The notes under the pieces were generated by a model. That model made no database searches and was not told the origin of the DNA. It saw only the letters and a program-made list of their open reading frames with translations. A stretch of 13,945 nucleotides of DNA from Rickettsiales bacterium (GTDB lineage: Bacteria; Pseudomonadota; Alphaproteobacteria; Rickettsiales; Anaplasmataceae). Location of the stretch: NCBI GenBank assembly GCA_031266615.1, contig JAISAR010000050.1, forward strand, positions 1 to 13,945. Reading direction: 5' to 3'. Both the position numbers and the translations under genes were made by a program. Each line of letters opens with the position of its first letter. The stretch's first letter is position 1. This document shows, one piece after another, positions 1 through 5,981 of the stretch.

Positions 1-115
1 AGATAATCAATACATACACTCTTCAATAACCACTTTTTCATTAAGTTACATAAGTAAATTATACAATAGAGATTATATATATTATACAGCCCCTTTTCCT
101 GATCCATTTTCTTTA

Positions 116-153
116 TTGAAAAATTAAAAAAAATACTATATAATCATTATAGT
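116..153 (+). promoter_or_regulatory. Promoter and possible operator of the antitoxin gene
   Basis: A TTGAAA box (116-121) and a perfect TATAAT box (139-144) are separated by exactly 17 bases, which puts the expected transcription start near 151, about 23 bases before the ATG at 174. An inverted repeat with 6-bp arms, ACTATA (135-140) and TATAGT (148-153), spans the -10 box. Ribbon-helix-helix and similar antitoxins usually repress their own promoter by binding such palindromes, so this could be the operator. The promoter match is seen directly; the operator role is inference. Confidence 0.6.
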
Positions 154-173
154 AGTAGACTTTGGTAAAACTT

Positions 174-386
174 ATGGCAAACTCAGGGATTAACATTAGC
201 GAAGGAACTTTAAGAGATCTTACTCGTTTGGCTAGAGTAAAAAAACAGCCTGTTCAAGAGCTAATAGAGGAATTGGTACAAGAAGCAATTGAACGTGAAG
301 AAGATATAGCGTTATTTAAGCTTGCTGTTAAACGTGACACCCGGAATGCAAAATTAATTAGACATGAAGACATCAACTGGGCTTAA
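174..386 (+). CDS. Small antitoxin-like protein of a RelBE/ParDE-type module
   Basis: A 70-residue, mostly helical and charged protein. The start is placed at the ATG at 174; an in-frame TTG at 162 would add four residues but has less support. The N-terminal part (short strand INIS followed by helices) and the helical, acidic C-terminal part fit small DNA-binding antitoxins, which occlude their toxin with the C-terminal tail and repress the operon with the N-terminal part. The strongest evidence is context: directly downstream, touching its stop codon, lie the remains of a RelE/ParE-like toxin gene. Because the toxin appears inactivated, this gene is probably an orphan antitoxin that may still protect against related toxins elsewhere in the genome. 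The exact antitoxin family is not certain from sequence alone. Confidence 0.7.
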   Translation: MANSGINISEGTLRDLTRLARVKKQPVQELIEELVQEAIEREEDIALFKLAVKRDTRNAKLIRHEDINWA

Positions 387-676
387 TCTGTTATGAGGAA
401 AATGTAGTTCACGAAGATATTCCAAGTCTTCCTAAGACAATATGGTCAAGGATAAAAGAAATCGTAAAAGAGCGCCTTACAGTTAACCCTGATAAAATAG
501 GAAGTCTTTGTCATATAAACTTAAAGGATCCCGTAGAATGCAAGTAGGTGATTACCGTGTGATTTATGAAGTAGACGATTTAGAACATATGGTAGAGTGC
601 AATAAGACATAGGAAACTAGCATCACTAAAACAGCTACTTGAGCGACAGAGAGGAACTTTCAAATCATTTGGTTAA
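386..676 (+). pseudogene. Frameshifted RelE/ParE-family toxin gene
   Basis: Three consecutive segments in two frames together spell a RelE-like toxin of about 95 residues. Segment one (frame of base 386, to about 500) reads ICYEENVVHEDIPSLPKTIW and on to a stretch ending in NPDKIG. Segment two (frame of base 502, to about 594) reads KSLSYKLKGSRRMQVGDYRV then IYEVDD, the typical RelE core. Segment three, back in the first frame from 596, reads AIRHRKLASLKQLLERQRG and stops at 674-676. A one-base loss near 500 and a compensating change near 594 explain the pattern, and stop codons follow each shift in the wrong frame. The start is also unclear: ATG at 364, overlapping the antitoxin end, would need another shift. 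Intact family members are mRNA-cleaving or gyrase-inhibiting toxins; this copy should be inactive. A sequencing error is the alternative explanation for one shift but is less likely for two. Confidence 0.78.
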
Positions 677-704
677 ATTAATGTAACCAATGAGGAAAAT
701 GTAT

Positions 705-710
705 TATAAT
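705..710 (+). promoter_or_regulatory. Possible -10 box upstream of the transporter
   Basis: A perfect TATAAT lies 30 bases before the GTG start at 741, so a transcript would begin near 717. No good -35 box is visible at 16 to 18 bases upstream (the best stretch, 682-687, is TGTAAC), so this is a weak promoter call. Confidence 0.35.
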
Positions 711-740
711 AAAGCTTTTATAGCTCAGCGAATCCATTAA

Positions 741-1937
741 GTGGCAATACAAAATATTATCTCTCTTATCATGATATTATCTGTAGCAATTGCCGATATG
801 GCAACTGACCTGTATTCAGTTGCACTACCGAGCATTGCCCATTATTTTGAAGTAGAAGGCCATGTGGTGCAGCTTACAATCAGCTTAAATTTGGTTGGAC
901 TTGCGATATCCGGATTAATTTATGGTCCACTATCTGACCATTATGGTAGGCGTCCAATCATGCTGATCGGTATGGCAATTTTTACTTTGGCAAGTATTGC
1001 ATGTTACATAGCTGACAATATTGCGCTCTTAATACTCATTCGCTTTATACAAGGAATAGGGGCTGGTGTTGCAGGCGTAGTTGGGTATGCAGCAATAAGG
1101 GATATGTACTCAGGTAGTGAATACTCAAGAGTAATTTCAAAGTTAAATATGGTAGTAGCGCTTTCACCTGGGATAGCTCCAGTGGTAGGCAGTTATATAA
1201 TTTCAAGTGGGTACAGTTGGAAATTTTTGTTTTTTATTATATCATTCGCAGCAATTGTTATGCTCGTTTTTATTTACTTTAAGTTACAAGAAACACTCAC
1301 TATAAGTAAAAGTGAAACCAGTATAACTAGTGTAATAGTCAGTATTCCTAAACAATATATATCAATATTTAGAAATCATCGTTTCCTTGGGTTCGCAGCT
1401 ATCCATGGATTAACTTTCATGTGGCTTTGGGCGTATATTGCTAACTACCCTTTCATATTTGAGTCTATGGGTGTTGAAGTACAATATTTTGGTTATCTAA
1501 TATCAATCATAGTTATATTTTACATAATTGGAACTTTGATTAACAGAAGATATGTACCAAAAATAGGGATTAGCCGAATGTTAATAATAGGTTTGGTGTT
1601 GCCAATAATACCTGAGAGTTTGCTGGTATATTTTTACTCCATAGGCAAATTAAACGTGTTTGTCCTTCAAACTGTTTGGATTCCAAGCAATATAGGTCTT
1701 GCACTCGTAATAAGCAATAACGTAACCTCTGCGTTAGAAACAACCAAAAGTATAGGACTTGGTAGTGCAGTTCTCTCATTCTGCAATATGATGTTCGGAG
1801 CCATCGGAGTACATATAGTGGGAAAATTCTTTTCTTACGGTATTTTATCAAATTTGCTATTAACAATAATATGCTCTACAATTGCGGTTCTTATATACTG
1901 CCTACTCAAATGTACTGAAAAATATTCAAAAGACTGA
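741..1937 (+). CDS. Major facilitator transporter, Bcr/CflA drug-efflux type
   Basis: A 398-residue, very hydrophobic inner-membrane protein with about 12 predicted membrane segments, the usual size of this superfamily. Motif A is clear between segments 2 and 3 (residues 62-74, G-P-L-S-D-H-Y-G-R-R-P-I-M), and a motif-C-like glycine/proline pattern typical of drug/H+ antiporters is seen around residues 141-152 (LSPGIAPVVGSY). The N-terminal ADMATDLYSVALPSI segment is characteristic of the Bcr/CflA group, which exports bicyclomycin, chloramphenicol or other small compounds by proton antiport; the real substrate here is unknown. The chosen start is GTG at 741; ATG at 771 (residue 11) is an alternative that would shorten the first membrane segment. 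No good ribosome binding site is visible. It stands alone between the dead toxin gene and the convergent transketolase gene. Confidence 0.85.
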   Translation: MAIQNIISLIMILSVAIADMATDLYSVALPSIAHYFEVEGHVVQLTISLNLVGLAISGLIYGPLSDHYGRRPIMLIGMAIFTLASIACYIADNIALLILIRFIQGIGAGVAGVVGYAAIRDMYSGSEYSRVISKLNMVVALSPGIAPVVGSYIISSGYSWKFLFFIISFAAIVMLVFIYFKLQETLTISKSETSITSVIVSIPKQYISIFRNHRFLGFAAIHGLTFMWLWAYIANYPFIFESMGVEVQYFGYLISIIVIFYIIGTLINRRYVPKIGISRMLIIGLVLPIIPESLLVYFYSIGKLNVFVLQTVWIPSNIGLALVISNNVTSALETTKSIGLGSAVLSFCNMMFGAIGVHIVGKFFSYGILSNLLLTIICSTIAVLIYCLLKCTEKYSKD

Positions 1938-1948
1938 TTATATAGTAA

Positions 1949-1968
1949 GCCGGTTCTTTTTTTCTGGC
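1949..1968 (+). terminator. Weak hairpin between convergent genes
   Basis: GCCGG (1949-1953) can pair with CTGGC (1964-1968), one pair being G-T, across a loop containing seven consecutive T. It sits 11 bases after the transporter stop, where a terminator would be expected, but the T run lies in the loop and not after the stem, so this is a poor match to an intrinsic terminator. Confidence 0.2.
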
Positions 1969-2004
1969 ATTCAGATACTGGAATTTCGTATAGCTACGTA
2001 AGGT

Positions 2005-3960
2005 CTACTGAGCGCAAACCAATTTCTCGCACACACATTTTACTACATGATCAGCACTGATATTAAAATGCTCATAAAGTATTTTATAAGGCGCTGATTC
2101 TCCAAAGCTTTTCATGCCAATAAATATACCATTTGAGCCTATATATTTATGCCAACCCATTTCACTTCCAGCTTCAATTGCAACTTTAATGCTGTCATTA
2201 TTTAATATCGTCTCTTTATACTCATCACTTTGCTCGTCAAAAAGCTTCCAGCATGGCATAGAAACAACTCTTGTACCTATGCCTTTTTCCTGCAATTTTT
2301 TCCCCGCTTCAACTGCAATTTCAACCTCAGATCCGGTTGCAAATATTGTCACTTCTAGCTTCCCTGAATACTCGCACAGGGTATATGCACCAAACTTCGA
2401 TAGGTTGGTAGATTGGTGAGCATCAAAGTGAAATTTGCGCATGTAATTCACATTTTGCCTTGAAAGTGCAAACAGTGCGGGTGACTCTTTTTTTTCCAGT
2501 GCAATGCTAATACACTCCAGAGTTTCAATTGCATCGGCTGGTCTAAAGATGTACAAATTTGGTATAGCACGAAGAGAGACTAAATGCTCTATCGGCTGAT
2601 GAGTTGGACCATCTTCTCCTACTCCGATTGAGTCGTGAGTCATTACATATATAACCTGCTGTTTCATCAAAGCTGAGAGACGTATAGCAGGGCGGCAATA
2701 ATCAGAAAACACCAAAAAAGTGCCGCTATAAGGAAGAATTCCGCCATGAAGAGCCATGCCGTTCATACAAGCTGCCATAGCGTGTTCTCTCACTCCATAG
2801 TGGATATAAGAGCCACTATAATTATTGCTATTTATTACCTCCATATGCTTATATTTAGTGCAATTTGACCCAGTAAGATCAGCAGACCCGCCAACTAATT
2901 CCGACATGGACTTAGTTAAGAGTTCCATTACCTTGCCAAAAGAGGACCGTGTAGCTTCATTTGGTATTGCCTCGTGTATTTGTTTCTTTAGGTTAGCCAA
3001 ATCGCTCTCGATATTATCTGGTAAACGCTTATCAAGTCTCCTTTGCAACTCTTCACTGGTCGAGGACACGTAGTTTTGTTTTGCTCTCTCAACTGTTTCC
3101 ATCCAGGCATTTTTCACATCCTTTGGCACATGAAATGGTTCGTGATTCCAATTTAATTTCTCTCTCATTTTTTTTATATCTTCCTCCGTAAAAGCACCAC
3201 TATGAGCGGAAGATGTACCAGCACGGCTTGAAAATTTCCCAATGATGGTTTTGCAGCAAATAAGCGACGGCTTGTCAGATTTTTGCGCTTGCTCTATTGC
3301 AAGCGATATGGAGTTAAAATCATGGCCATCAATTTTGTTAACATTCCACCCATAAGCTGAAAAACGCTTTTCCACGTCATCAGAATAAGAAAGGCTAGTA
3401 GCACCATCTATAGAGATATCATTATCATCAAAAAGGGCTATCAACTTATTCAATTTAAGATGTCCAGCAAGTGATGCTGCTTCATGGCTTATTCCTTCCA
3501 TAAGACAGCCATCCCCTAGCATTACGTAAGTGTAGTGATTAATTCCAAACTGCTTTTCAAGGATCGATTCAGCAAGTGCCATGCCAACTGAAGTGGCAAG
3601 CCCCTGCCCGAGTGGTCCTGTTGTTGCTTCTATGCCGGGAGTTAAACCAAATTCTGGATGGCCTGGAGTTTTGGATGTGAGTTGCCTGAAGTTCTTTAAC
3701 TCATCTATACTGATGTAGCCTGTGAGGTATAGTATGGAGTACAGCAGCATTGAACCATGGCCGTTTGATAAAACGAAACGGTCTCTGTTGAGCCATTTAG
3801 AATCATCAGGGTTGTGATTTAGATATTTAGCAAATAAAACAGTTGCAACATCTGCCATACCAAGTGGCATACCTGGGTGCCCAGAGTTTGCTTTTTGTAC
3901 TGCATCAATTGATAAAAAGCGGATAGCATTTGCCATAGATTCCAAAGGTAGATGGTTCAT
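2005..3960 (-). CDS. tkt: Transketolase
   Basis: A 651-residue protein, close to the ~660 residues usual for bacterial transketolase. It transfers two-carbon ketol units between sugar phosphates in the non-oxidative pentose phosphate pathway, using thiamine diphosphate and a divalent metal in the cytosol. Visible features: substrate-contact SGHPG at 26-30; thiamine diphosphate/metal motif beginning G-D-G-C-L-M-E-G at 149-156 and closing at D-D-N 178-180; GPLGQG at 115-120; and the pyrimidine-binding domain with the catalytic glutamate in GVREHAMA (E392), followed by HDSIGVGEDGPTHQPIEHL at 442-460. All catalytic regions look intact. In an intracellular bacterium of this kind it would supply pentose phosphates for nucleotides from glycolytic intermediates. 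It is transcribed divergently from rpsD, with a plausible promoter at 3987-4015. Confidence 0.96.
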   Translation of the reverse strand: MNHLPLESMANAIRFLSIDAVQKANSGHPGMPLGMADVATVLFAKYLNHNPDDSKWLNRDRFVLSNGHGSMLLYSILYLTGYISIDELKNFRQLTSKTPGHPEFGLTPGIEATTGPLGQGLATSVGMALAESILEKQFGINHYTYVMLGDGCLMEGISHEAASLAGHLKLNKLIALFDDNDISIDGATSLSYSDDVEKRFSAYGWNVNKIDGHDFNSISLAIEQAQKSDKPSLICCKTIIGKFSSRAGTSSAHSGAFTEEDIKKMREKLNWNHEPFHVPKDVKNAWMETVERAKQNYVSSTSEELQRRLDKRLPDNIESDLANLKKQIHEAIPNEATRSSFGKVMELLTKSMSELVGGSADLTGSNCTKYKHMEVINSNNYSGSYIHYGVREHAMAACMNGMALHGGILPYSGTFLVFSDYCRPAIRLSALMKQQVIYVMTHDSIGVGEDGPTHQPIEHLVSLRAIPNLYIFRPADAIETLECISIALEKKESPALFALSRQNVNYMRKFHFDAHQSTNLSKFGAYTLCEYSGKLEVTIFATGSEVEIAVEAGKKLQEKGIGTRVVSMPCWKLFDEQSDEYKETILNNDSIKVAIEAGSEMGWHKYIGSNGIFIGMKSFGESAPYKILYEHFNISADHVVKCVCEKLVCAQ

Positions 3961-3986
3961 ATGTCAATAGAAAAACTTAAAAGTGA

Positions 3987-4015
3987 AGTATAAGAAATTA
4001 AATTGGCAAAAACAA
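3987..4015 (-). promoter_or_regulatory. Promoter of transketolase gene
   Basis: On the minus strand, TTGTTT (4010-4015) and TATACT (3987-3992) are separated by 17 bases. The expected transcription start lies near 3980, about 20 bases before the ATG at 3960. Its -35 box is one base from the -35 box of the divergent rpsD promoter. Confidence 0.5.
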
Positions 4016-4016
4016 G

Positions 4017-4046
4017 TTGACACTTAATGCTAAAATCCTTAATAAT
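4017..4046 (+). promoter_or_regulatory. Promoter of rpsD
   Basis: A perfect TTGACA box (4017-4022) is followed after 18 bases by AATAAT (4041-4046), five of six matches to the -10 consensus. Transcription would start near 4053, about 20 bases before the ATG at 4074. The TTG of this box also opens an in-frame extension of rpsD, which is therefore not a start codon but promoter sequence. Confidence 0.6.
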
Positions 4047-4073
4047 CTAGAGTTAGATTGTGAGAGTTTTTAT

Positions 4074-4688
4074 ATGACAACTGTTATCAATAGAAAGTAT
4101 AGGATCAGCCGTAGGCTTGGTATAAATTTATGGGGTAGAGCAAAAGATCCGGTAAACAAAAGGAAATACCCTCCAGGTCAGCACGGTATTCTTGGGTTCA
4201 AAAGATTATCTGATTTTGGTAAGCAGTTCGCTGCGCATAAGAAATTTAAGTTTTACTATGCAATTTCAAGTAAACAGCTCAGGCGTACATTTTTAGATGC
4301 TTATAACAGGGGAGGTTATACAGCTGATAATTTTATTGGTATCTTGGAATCAAGATTAAGTTCTGTTTTGTATCATTCTGGTCTTGTGCCAACAATTTAT
4401 TCAGCAAAACAGCTCATATCTCATGAGCATGTTACAGTTAATGATAAAGTGGTTAATATATCGAGCTACCGAGTAAAATCTGGTGATATAATAAAAATAA
4501 GAGAGAGAGCAGTAAAAATCCCTATAGTAGTAGAGGCTGCGGAAAAACAAGAACGCAAGGTTCCAGATTATTTAGAAACAAACAGTCAGGAGCATTCAGT
4601 GAAGTTTTTAAGAGTGCCTCAATATTCTGAAGTTCCTTACTCAGCGGATATGGAAGTTAATTTAGTAGTAGAGTTCTACTCTAGGTAA
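4074..4688 (+). CDS. rpsD: 30S ribosomal protein S4
   Basis: A 204-residue protein, the standard length for S4, a primary 16S rRNA-binding protein that nucleates 30S assembly. The N-terminal part has the expected RKYRISRRLGINLWGRAKDP and KRKYPPGQHG stretches (residues 8-38). The S4 RNA-binding domain runs from about residue 92 to 155 (LESRLSSVLYHSGLVPTIYS, then AKQLISHEHVTVNDKVVNIS). The C-terminal VVEFYSR matches the usual end of the family. The start is ATG at 4074; the longer reading from TTG at 4017 adds 19 residues that do not look like S4 and overlaps the promoter. tRNA-Leu begins 13 bases after the stop with no terminator in between, so the two are probably co-transcribed. Confidence 0.97.
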   Translation: MTTVINRKYRISRRLGINLWGRAKDPVNKRKYPPGQHGILGFKRLSDFGKQFAAHKKFKFYYAISSKQLRRTFLDAYNRGGYTADNFIGILESRLSSVLYHSGLVPTIYSAKQLISHEHVTVNDKVVNISSYRVKSGDIIKIRERAVKIPIVVEAAEKQERKVPDYLETNSQEHSVKFLRVPQYSEVPYSADMEVNLVVEFYSR

Positions 4689-4701
4689 AATAAAAAAAAG
4701 A

Positions 4702-4788
4702 GCCCGTGTGGCGGAATCGGTAGACGCAGCGGACTTAAAATCCGTGGGTTTTGCGACCTTGGGAGTTCAAGTCTCCCCATGGGCACCA
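4702..4788 (+). tRNA. tRNA-Leu (anticodon UAA), CCA encoded
   Basis: An 87-base class II tRNA. The acceptor stem GCCCGTG (4702-4708) pairs with CATGGGC (4778-4784, one G-T pair), followed by discriminator A and an encoded CCA (4786-4788). The anticodon loop CTTAAAA (4734-4740) lies on a GCGGA/TCCGT stem and gives anticodon TAA (4736-4738), which reads UUA leucine codons. A long variable arm follows, as expected for leucine. The T arm is GGGAG-TTCAAGT-CTCCC. It lies between rpsD and iscX and may be processed from their transcript. Confidence 0.96.
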
Positions 4789-4816
4789 ATTTAGTTTGGC
4801 AGAGTGTTCAAGAAAT

Positions 4817-5011
4817 ATGAAATGGTTTGATATAGAAGACATTGCAGAAGCTTTAGAGGAAAAATTTCCAGACGAAGATATAGTTAATATCAGGTTTACT
4901 GAGCTTAAAAAAAAGGTCTTGAGTTTAGAAGGATTTGACGATGATGAAAAACGTTGTAACGAAAAAATACTCGAAGCCATTCAAGTAGCTTGGATTAGAG
5001 AAAGATCTTAG
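4817..5011 (+). CDS. iscX: Fe-S cluster assembly protein IscX
   Basis: A 64-residue acidic protein, matching the ~66 residues of IscX (YfhJ). Family hallmarks are present: MKWFDIEDIAEALEEKFPD at the N-terminus, the VNIRFTEL stretch, the L-E-x-F-D-D-D acidic patch (residues 38-44) and the C-terminal CNEKILEAIQVAWIRE helix. In other bacteria IscX binds the cysteine desulfurase IscS and iron and modulates the rate of cluster formation on IscU. The start is ATG at 4817; upstream in-frame codons run into the tRNA and are excluded. It begins 28 bases after the tRNA, apart from any visible isc operon, so expression probably depends on read-through from rpsD. No clear terminator follows it. Confidence 0.9.
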   Translation: MKWFDIEDIAEALEEKFPDEDIVNIRFTELKKKVLSLEGFDDDEKRCNEKILEAIQVAWIRERS

Positions 5012-5050
5012 ACCGCTATTAAACGATCTAATCAGCGCTCCTTTCCTGTT

Positions 5051-5093
5051 ATTCCAGTGCTTGACGCATAGCTGTTGTAATTTGAGCCTACTA
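5051..5093 (+). repeat. Short dispersed repeat, copy A
   Basis: This stretch (CAGTGCTTGACGCATAGCTG, then TTGTAATTTGAGCCTACTA) matches 5622-5672 apart from a few substitutions and about eight extra bases in the second copy. Both end in TTTGAGCCTACTA (5081-5093 and 5660-5672). It directly abuts the promoter-bearing element that begins at 5095. Confidence 0.7.
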
Positions 5094-5094
5094 G

Positions 5095-5275
5095 AAACAA
5101 AAAAACTACTTGACAAATCTCACCAACCCCATTATCATAGTACTGAAGCTATTTGTTTAACTTCCCAATCTGTGCAGGTTAAAATGACAAGAAAACTTGT
5201 ATTTGGCGTACTATTGTTTAATTTTTTGCACTATGTGCACTGCATGTCTTTATCAAACTTCGGGTTTTTACCCAT
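5095..5275 (+). repeat. Promoter-bearing dispersed element, copy 1 (candidate small RNA)
   Basis: About 180 bases that align along their length with 13761-13945. The first 21 bases are identical in both copies and end in TTGACA. Conserved blocks after that include AATCTGTGCAG (5168-5178), TGTTTAATTTTTTGCAC (5215-5231) and CATGTCTTTAT (5243-5253). A hairpin TGCAC-TAT-GTGCA (5227-5239) is identical in both copies. The 3' end carries GGGT-TTTT-ACCC (5262-5273), a small stem that in the other copy is AGGT-TTTT-ACCT. No coding potential is conserved. The arrangement promoter, hairpin, T-rich terminal stem suggests a transcribed small RNA, but it could also be a decayed mobile element. Confidence 0.7.
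5110..5138 (+). promoter_or_regulatory. Near-consensus promoter in repeat copy 1
   Basis: TTGACA (5110-5115) and TATCAT (5133-5138) are separated by exactly 17 bases. The second copy of the element keeps TTGACA and a -10 box at the same spacing although the spacer itself has diverged, which argues for selection on promoter function. Transcription would start near 5145, pointing into the repeat. Confidence 0.6.
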
Positions 5276-5359
5276 ACAAGCTGAAACGCGCTTATAAGTC
5301 GTTTAAGACAGCACCCAACGTCAGGTTTTAAAATAGAGAGTGGAATAACTAGCTTCCTC

Positions 5360-5538
5360 GGGGTTTTATTGTCTTTTTTCTCTGCCTGGTAATTTTCTTA
5401 AATATTATAGCTTAGACTAGTTGCGTTTAAAAGCAGCTAAATTGCAGCGTTTAAGGCATAAAAACGCCAATACAGAAAATAAATACTGGCCGGGGCTTCT
5501 TTTGCTTTTTTTTCCACTTGGTAAATTTCTTAAATATT
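5360..5538 (+). repeat. Two diverged direct-repeat units
   Basis: Units at 5360-5406 and 5492-5538 both begin GGGG, continue with a T-rich stretch, then CTGGTAATTTTCTTAAATAT in the first and CTTGGTAAATTTCTTAAATA in the second. They are 132 bases apart. The bases between them hold GCGTTTAA twice (5425-5432 and 5448-5455). No function is recognised; this looks like an old duplicated repeat. Confidence 0.6.
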
Positions 5539-5560
5539 TATCACTAAAGTAGTATCCTGG

Positions 5561-5583
5561 ATTCCAGTATCAAGTACTGGAAT
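5561..5583 (+). repeat. Palindromic element 1
   Basis: ATTCCAGTA (5561-5569) and TACTGGAAT (5575-5583) form a perfect 9-bp inverted repeat around a 5-base loop. It opens a cluster of similar stem-loops, and is followed by a direct repeat that recurs at 5880-5900. Confidence 0.85.
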
Positions 5584-5602
5584 GACAAAAAAAGGAGGCG
5601 CT
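5582..5602 (+). repeat. 21-bp direct repeat, first copy
   Basis: A 21-base stretch beginning ATGAC, followed by seven A and GGAGGCGCT, is identical to 5880-5900. In both places it directly follows a stem-loop arm and leads into (A/G)GGAT, so it appears to belong to one composite repeat unit present twice. Confidence 0.85.
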
Positions 5603-5628
5603 AGGATGCATCCCCTTTGTCATCCTAG
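5601..5628 (+). repeat. Palindromic element 2
   Basis: CTAGGATG (5601-5608) and CATCCTAG (5621-5628) form a perfect 8-bp inverted repeat with a 12-base loop. Confidence 0.8.
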
Positions 5629-5682
5629 TGCTTGACACATAACTGTACGAACATTGTGATTTGAGCCTACTACTAGGATGTC

Positions 5683-5705
5683 ATGCCAGTGCTTGACACT
5701 GGCAT
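5683..5705 (+). repeat. Palindromic element 3
   Basis: ATGCCAGTG (5683-5691) and CACTGGCAT (5697-5705) form a perfect 9-bp inverted repeat with loop CTTGA; flanking GGATG (5676-5680) and ATCC (5704-5707) could extend it with a bulge. Confidence 0.85.
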
Positions 5706-5788
5706 CCAGGAATCTTATTAAGTTGGCAAGTATAAAAGTAGCTGTTTTATGTTAAAATACGACGTTTTGATGATTATGGAAAGGCTGG

Positions 5789-5812
5789 ATCCCAGTGTCG
5801 GAGCACTGGGAT
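5789..5812 (+). repeat. Palindromic element 4
   Basis: ATCCCAGTG (5789-5797) and CACTGGGAT (5804-5812) form a perfect 9-bp inverted repeat with a 6-base loop. Its arms differ from element 3 by matched changes, so the family keeps its pairing while its sequence drifts. Confidence 0.85.
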
Positions 5813-5879
5813 GACACCGTCTGTTACGCAAATTACCTGCTAATTGCAATGTTCGTACAGCTGTGCGTCGCGCGCTGGG

Positions 5880-5900
5880 ATGACAAAAAAAGGAGGCGCT
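5880..5900 (+). repeat. 21-bp direct repeat, second copy
   Basis: Identical to 5582-5602, 298 bases away in the same orientation, again after a GGATGAC arm and before GGGAT. It lies 82 bases from the 3' end of the coiled-coil gene. Confidence 0.85.
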
Positions 5901-5981
5901 GGGATACCGCGACGGTTAAGCTGCTTGTTGGCGTGGCCTACGCTGAGGTATTCCCAATTGGCAGAGGTTATGACAACTAGA

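Larger units (their letters stand above)
5643..5860. repeat. Long-range 14-bp inverted repeat
   Basis: CTGTACGAACATTG (5643-5656) and its exact reverse complement CAATGTTCGTACAG (5847-5860) face each other across 190 bases that include two further stem-loops. This suggests that two copies of one element lie in opposite orientation. Confidence 0.8.
5012..5981. other. 970-base intergenic region rich in repeats
   Basis: No convincing protein gene is seen. Short open frames here (5061-5297 and 5795-5980) run through repeat units and have no start signals or recognisable domains. The region contains, in order: a short repeat (5051-5093) related to 5622-5672; a promoter-bearing dispersed element (5095-5275) with a second copy at the end of the window; two diverged direct-repeat blocks (5360-5406 and 5492-5538); and a cluster of hairpins and direct repeats (5561-5900). 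It looks like an insertion hotspot for small mobile palindromic elements. Confidence 0.8.

Noticed and set aside
393..703. Exact 14-bp direct repeat ATGAGGAAAATGTA at 393-406 and 690-703 flanking the toxin remnant
   Set aside because: It could be a duplication from an insertion, but the first copy lies inside the toxin reading frame and the sequence is low in complexity; chance is sufficient without more evidence.
4017..4073. 19-residue N-terminal extension of S4 starting at TTG
   Set aside because: The TTG is the start of a perfect -35 box, and the shorter product from ATG at 4074 has the normal S4 length and N-terminus.
4751..4816. 22-residue N-terminal extension of IscX
   Set aside because: It overlaps the tRNA-Leu gene; IscX starts naturally at ATG 4817.
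5061..5297. 78-codon open frame on the plus strand after iscX
   Set aside because: It overlaps the dispersed element at 5095-5275, and its frame is not kept in the second copy at 13761-13945.
5795..5980. 61-codon open frame on the plus strand in the repeat cluster
   Set aside because: It runs through a stem-loop, one arm of the long inverted repeat and the second 21-bp direct repeat, has no ribosome binding site and no recognisable domain. More likely a by-product of the repeats.
5012..5981. CRISPR array
   Set aside because: The repeats here are palindromic or only present twice at irregular spacing, with no regular repeat-spacer pattern.
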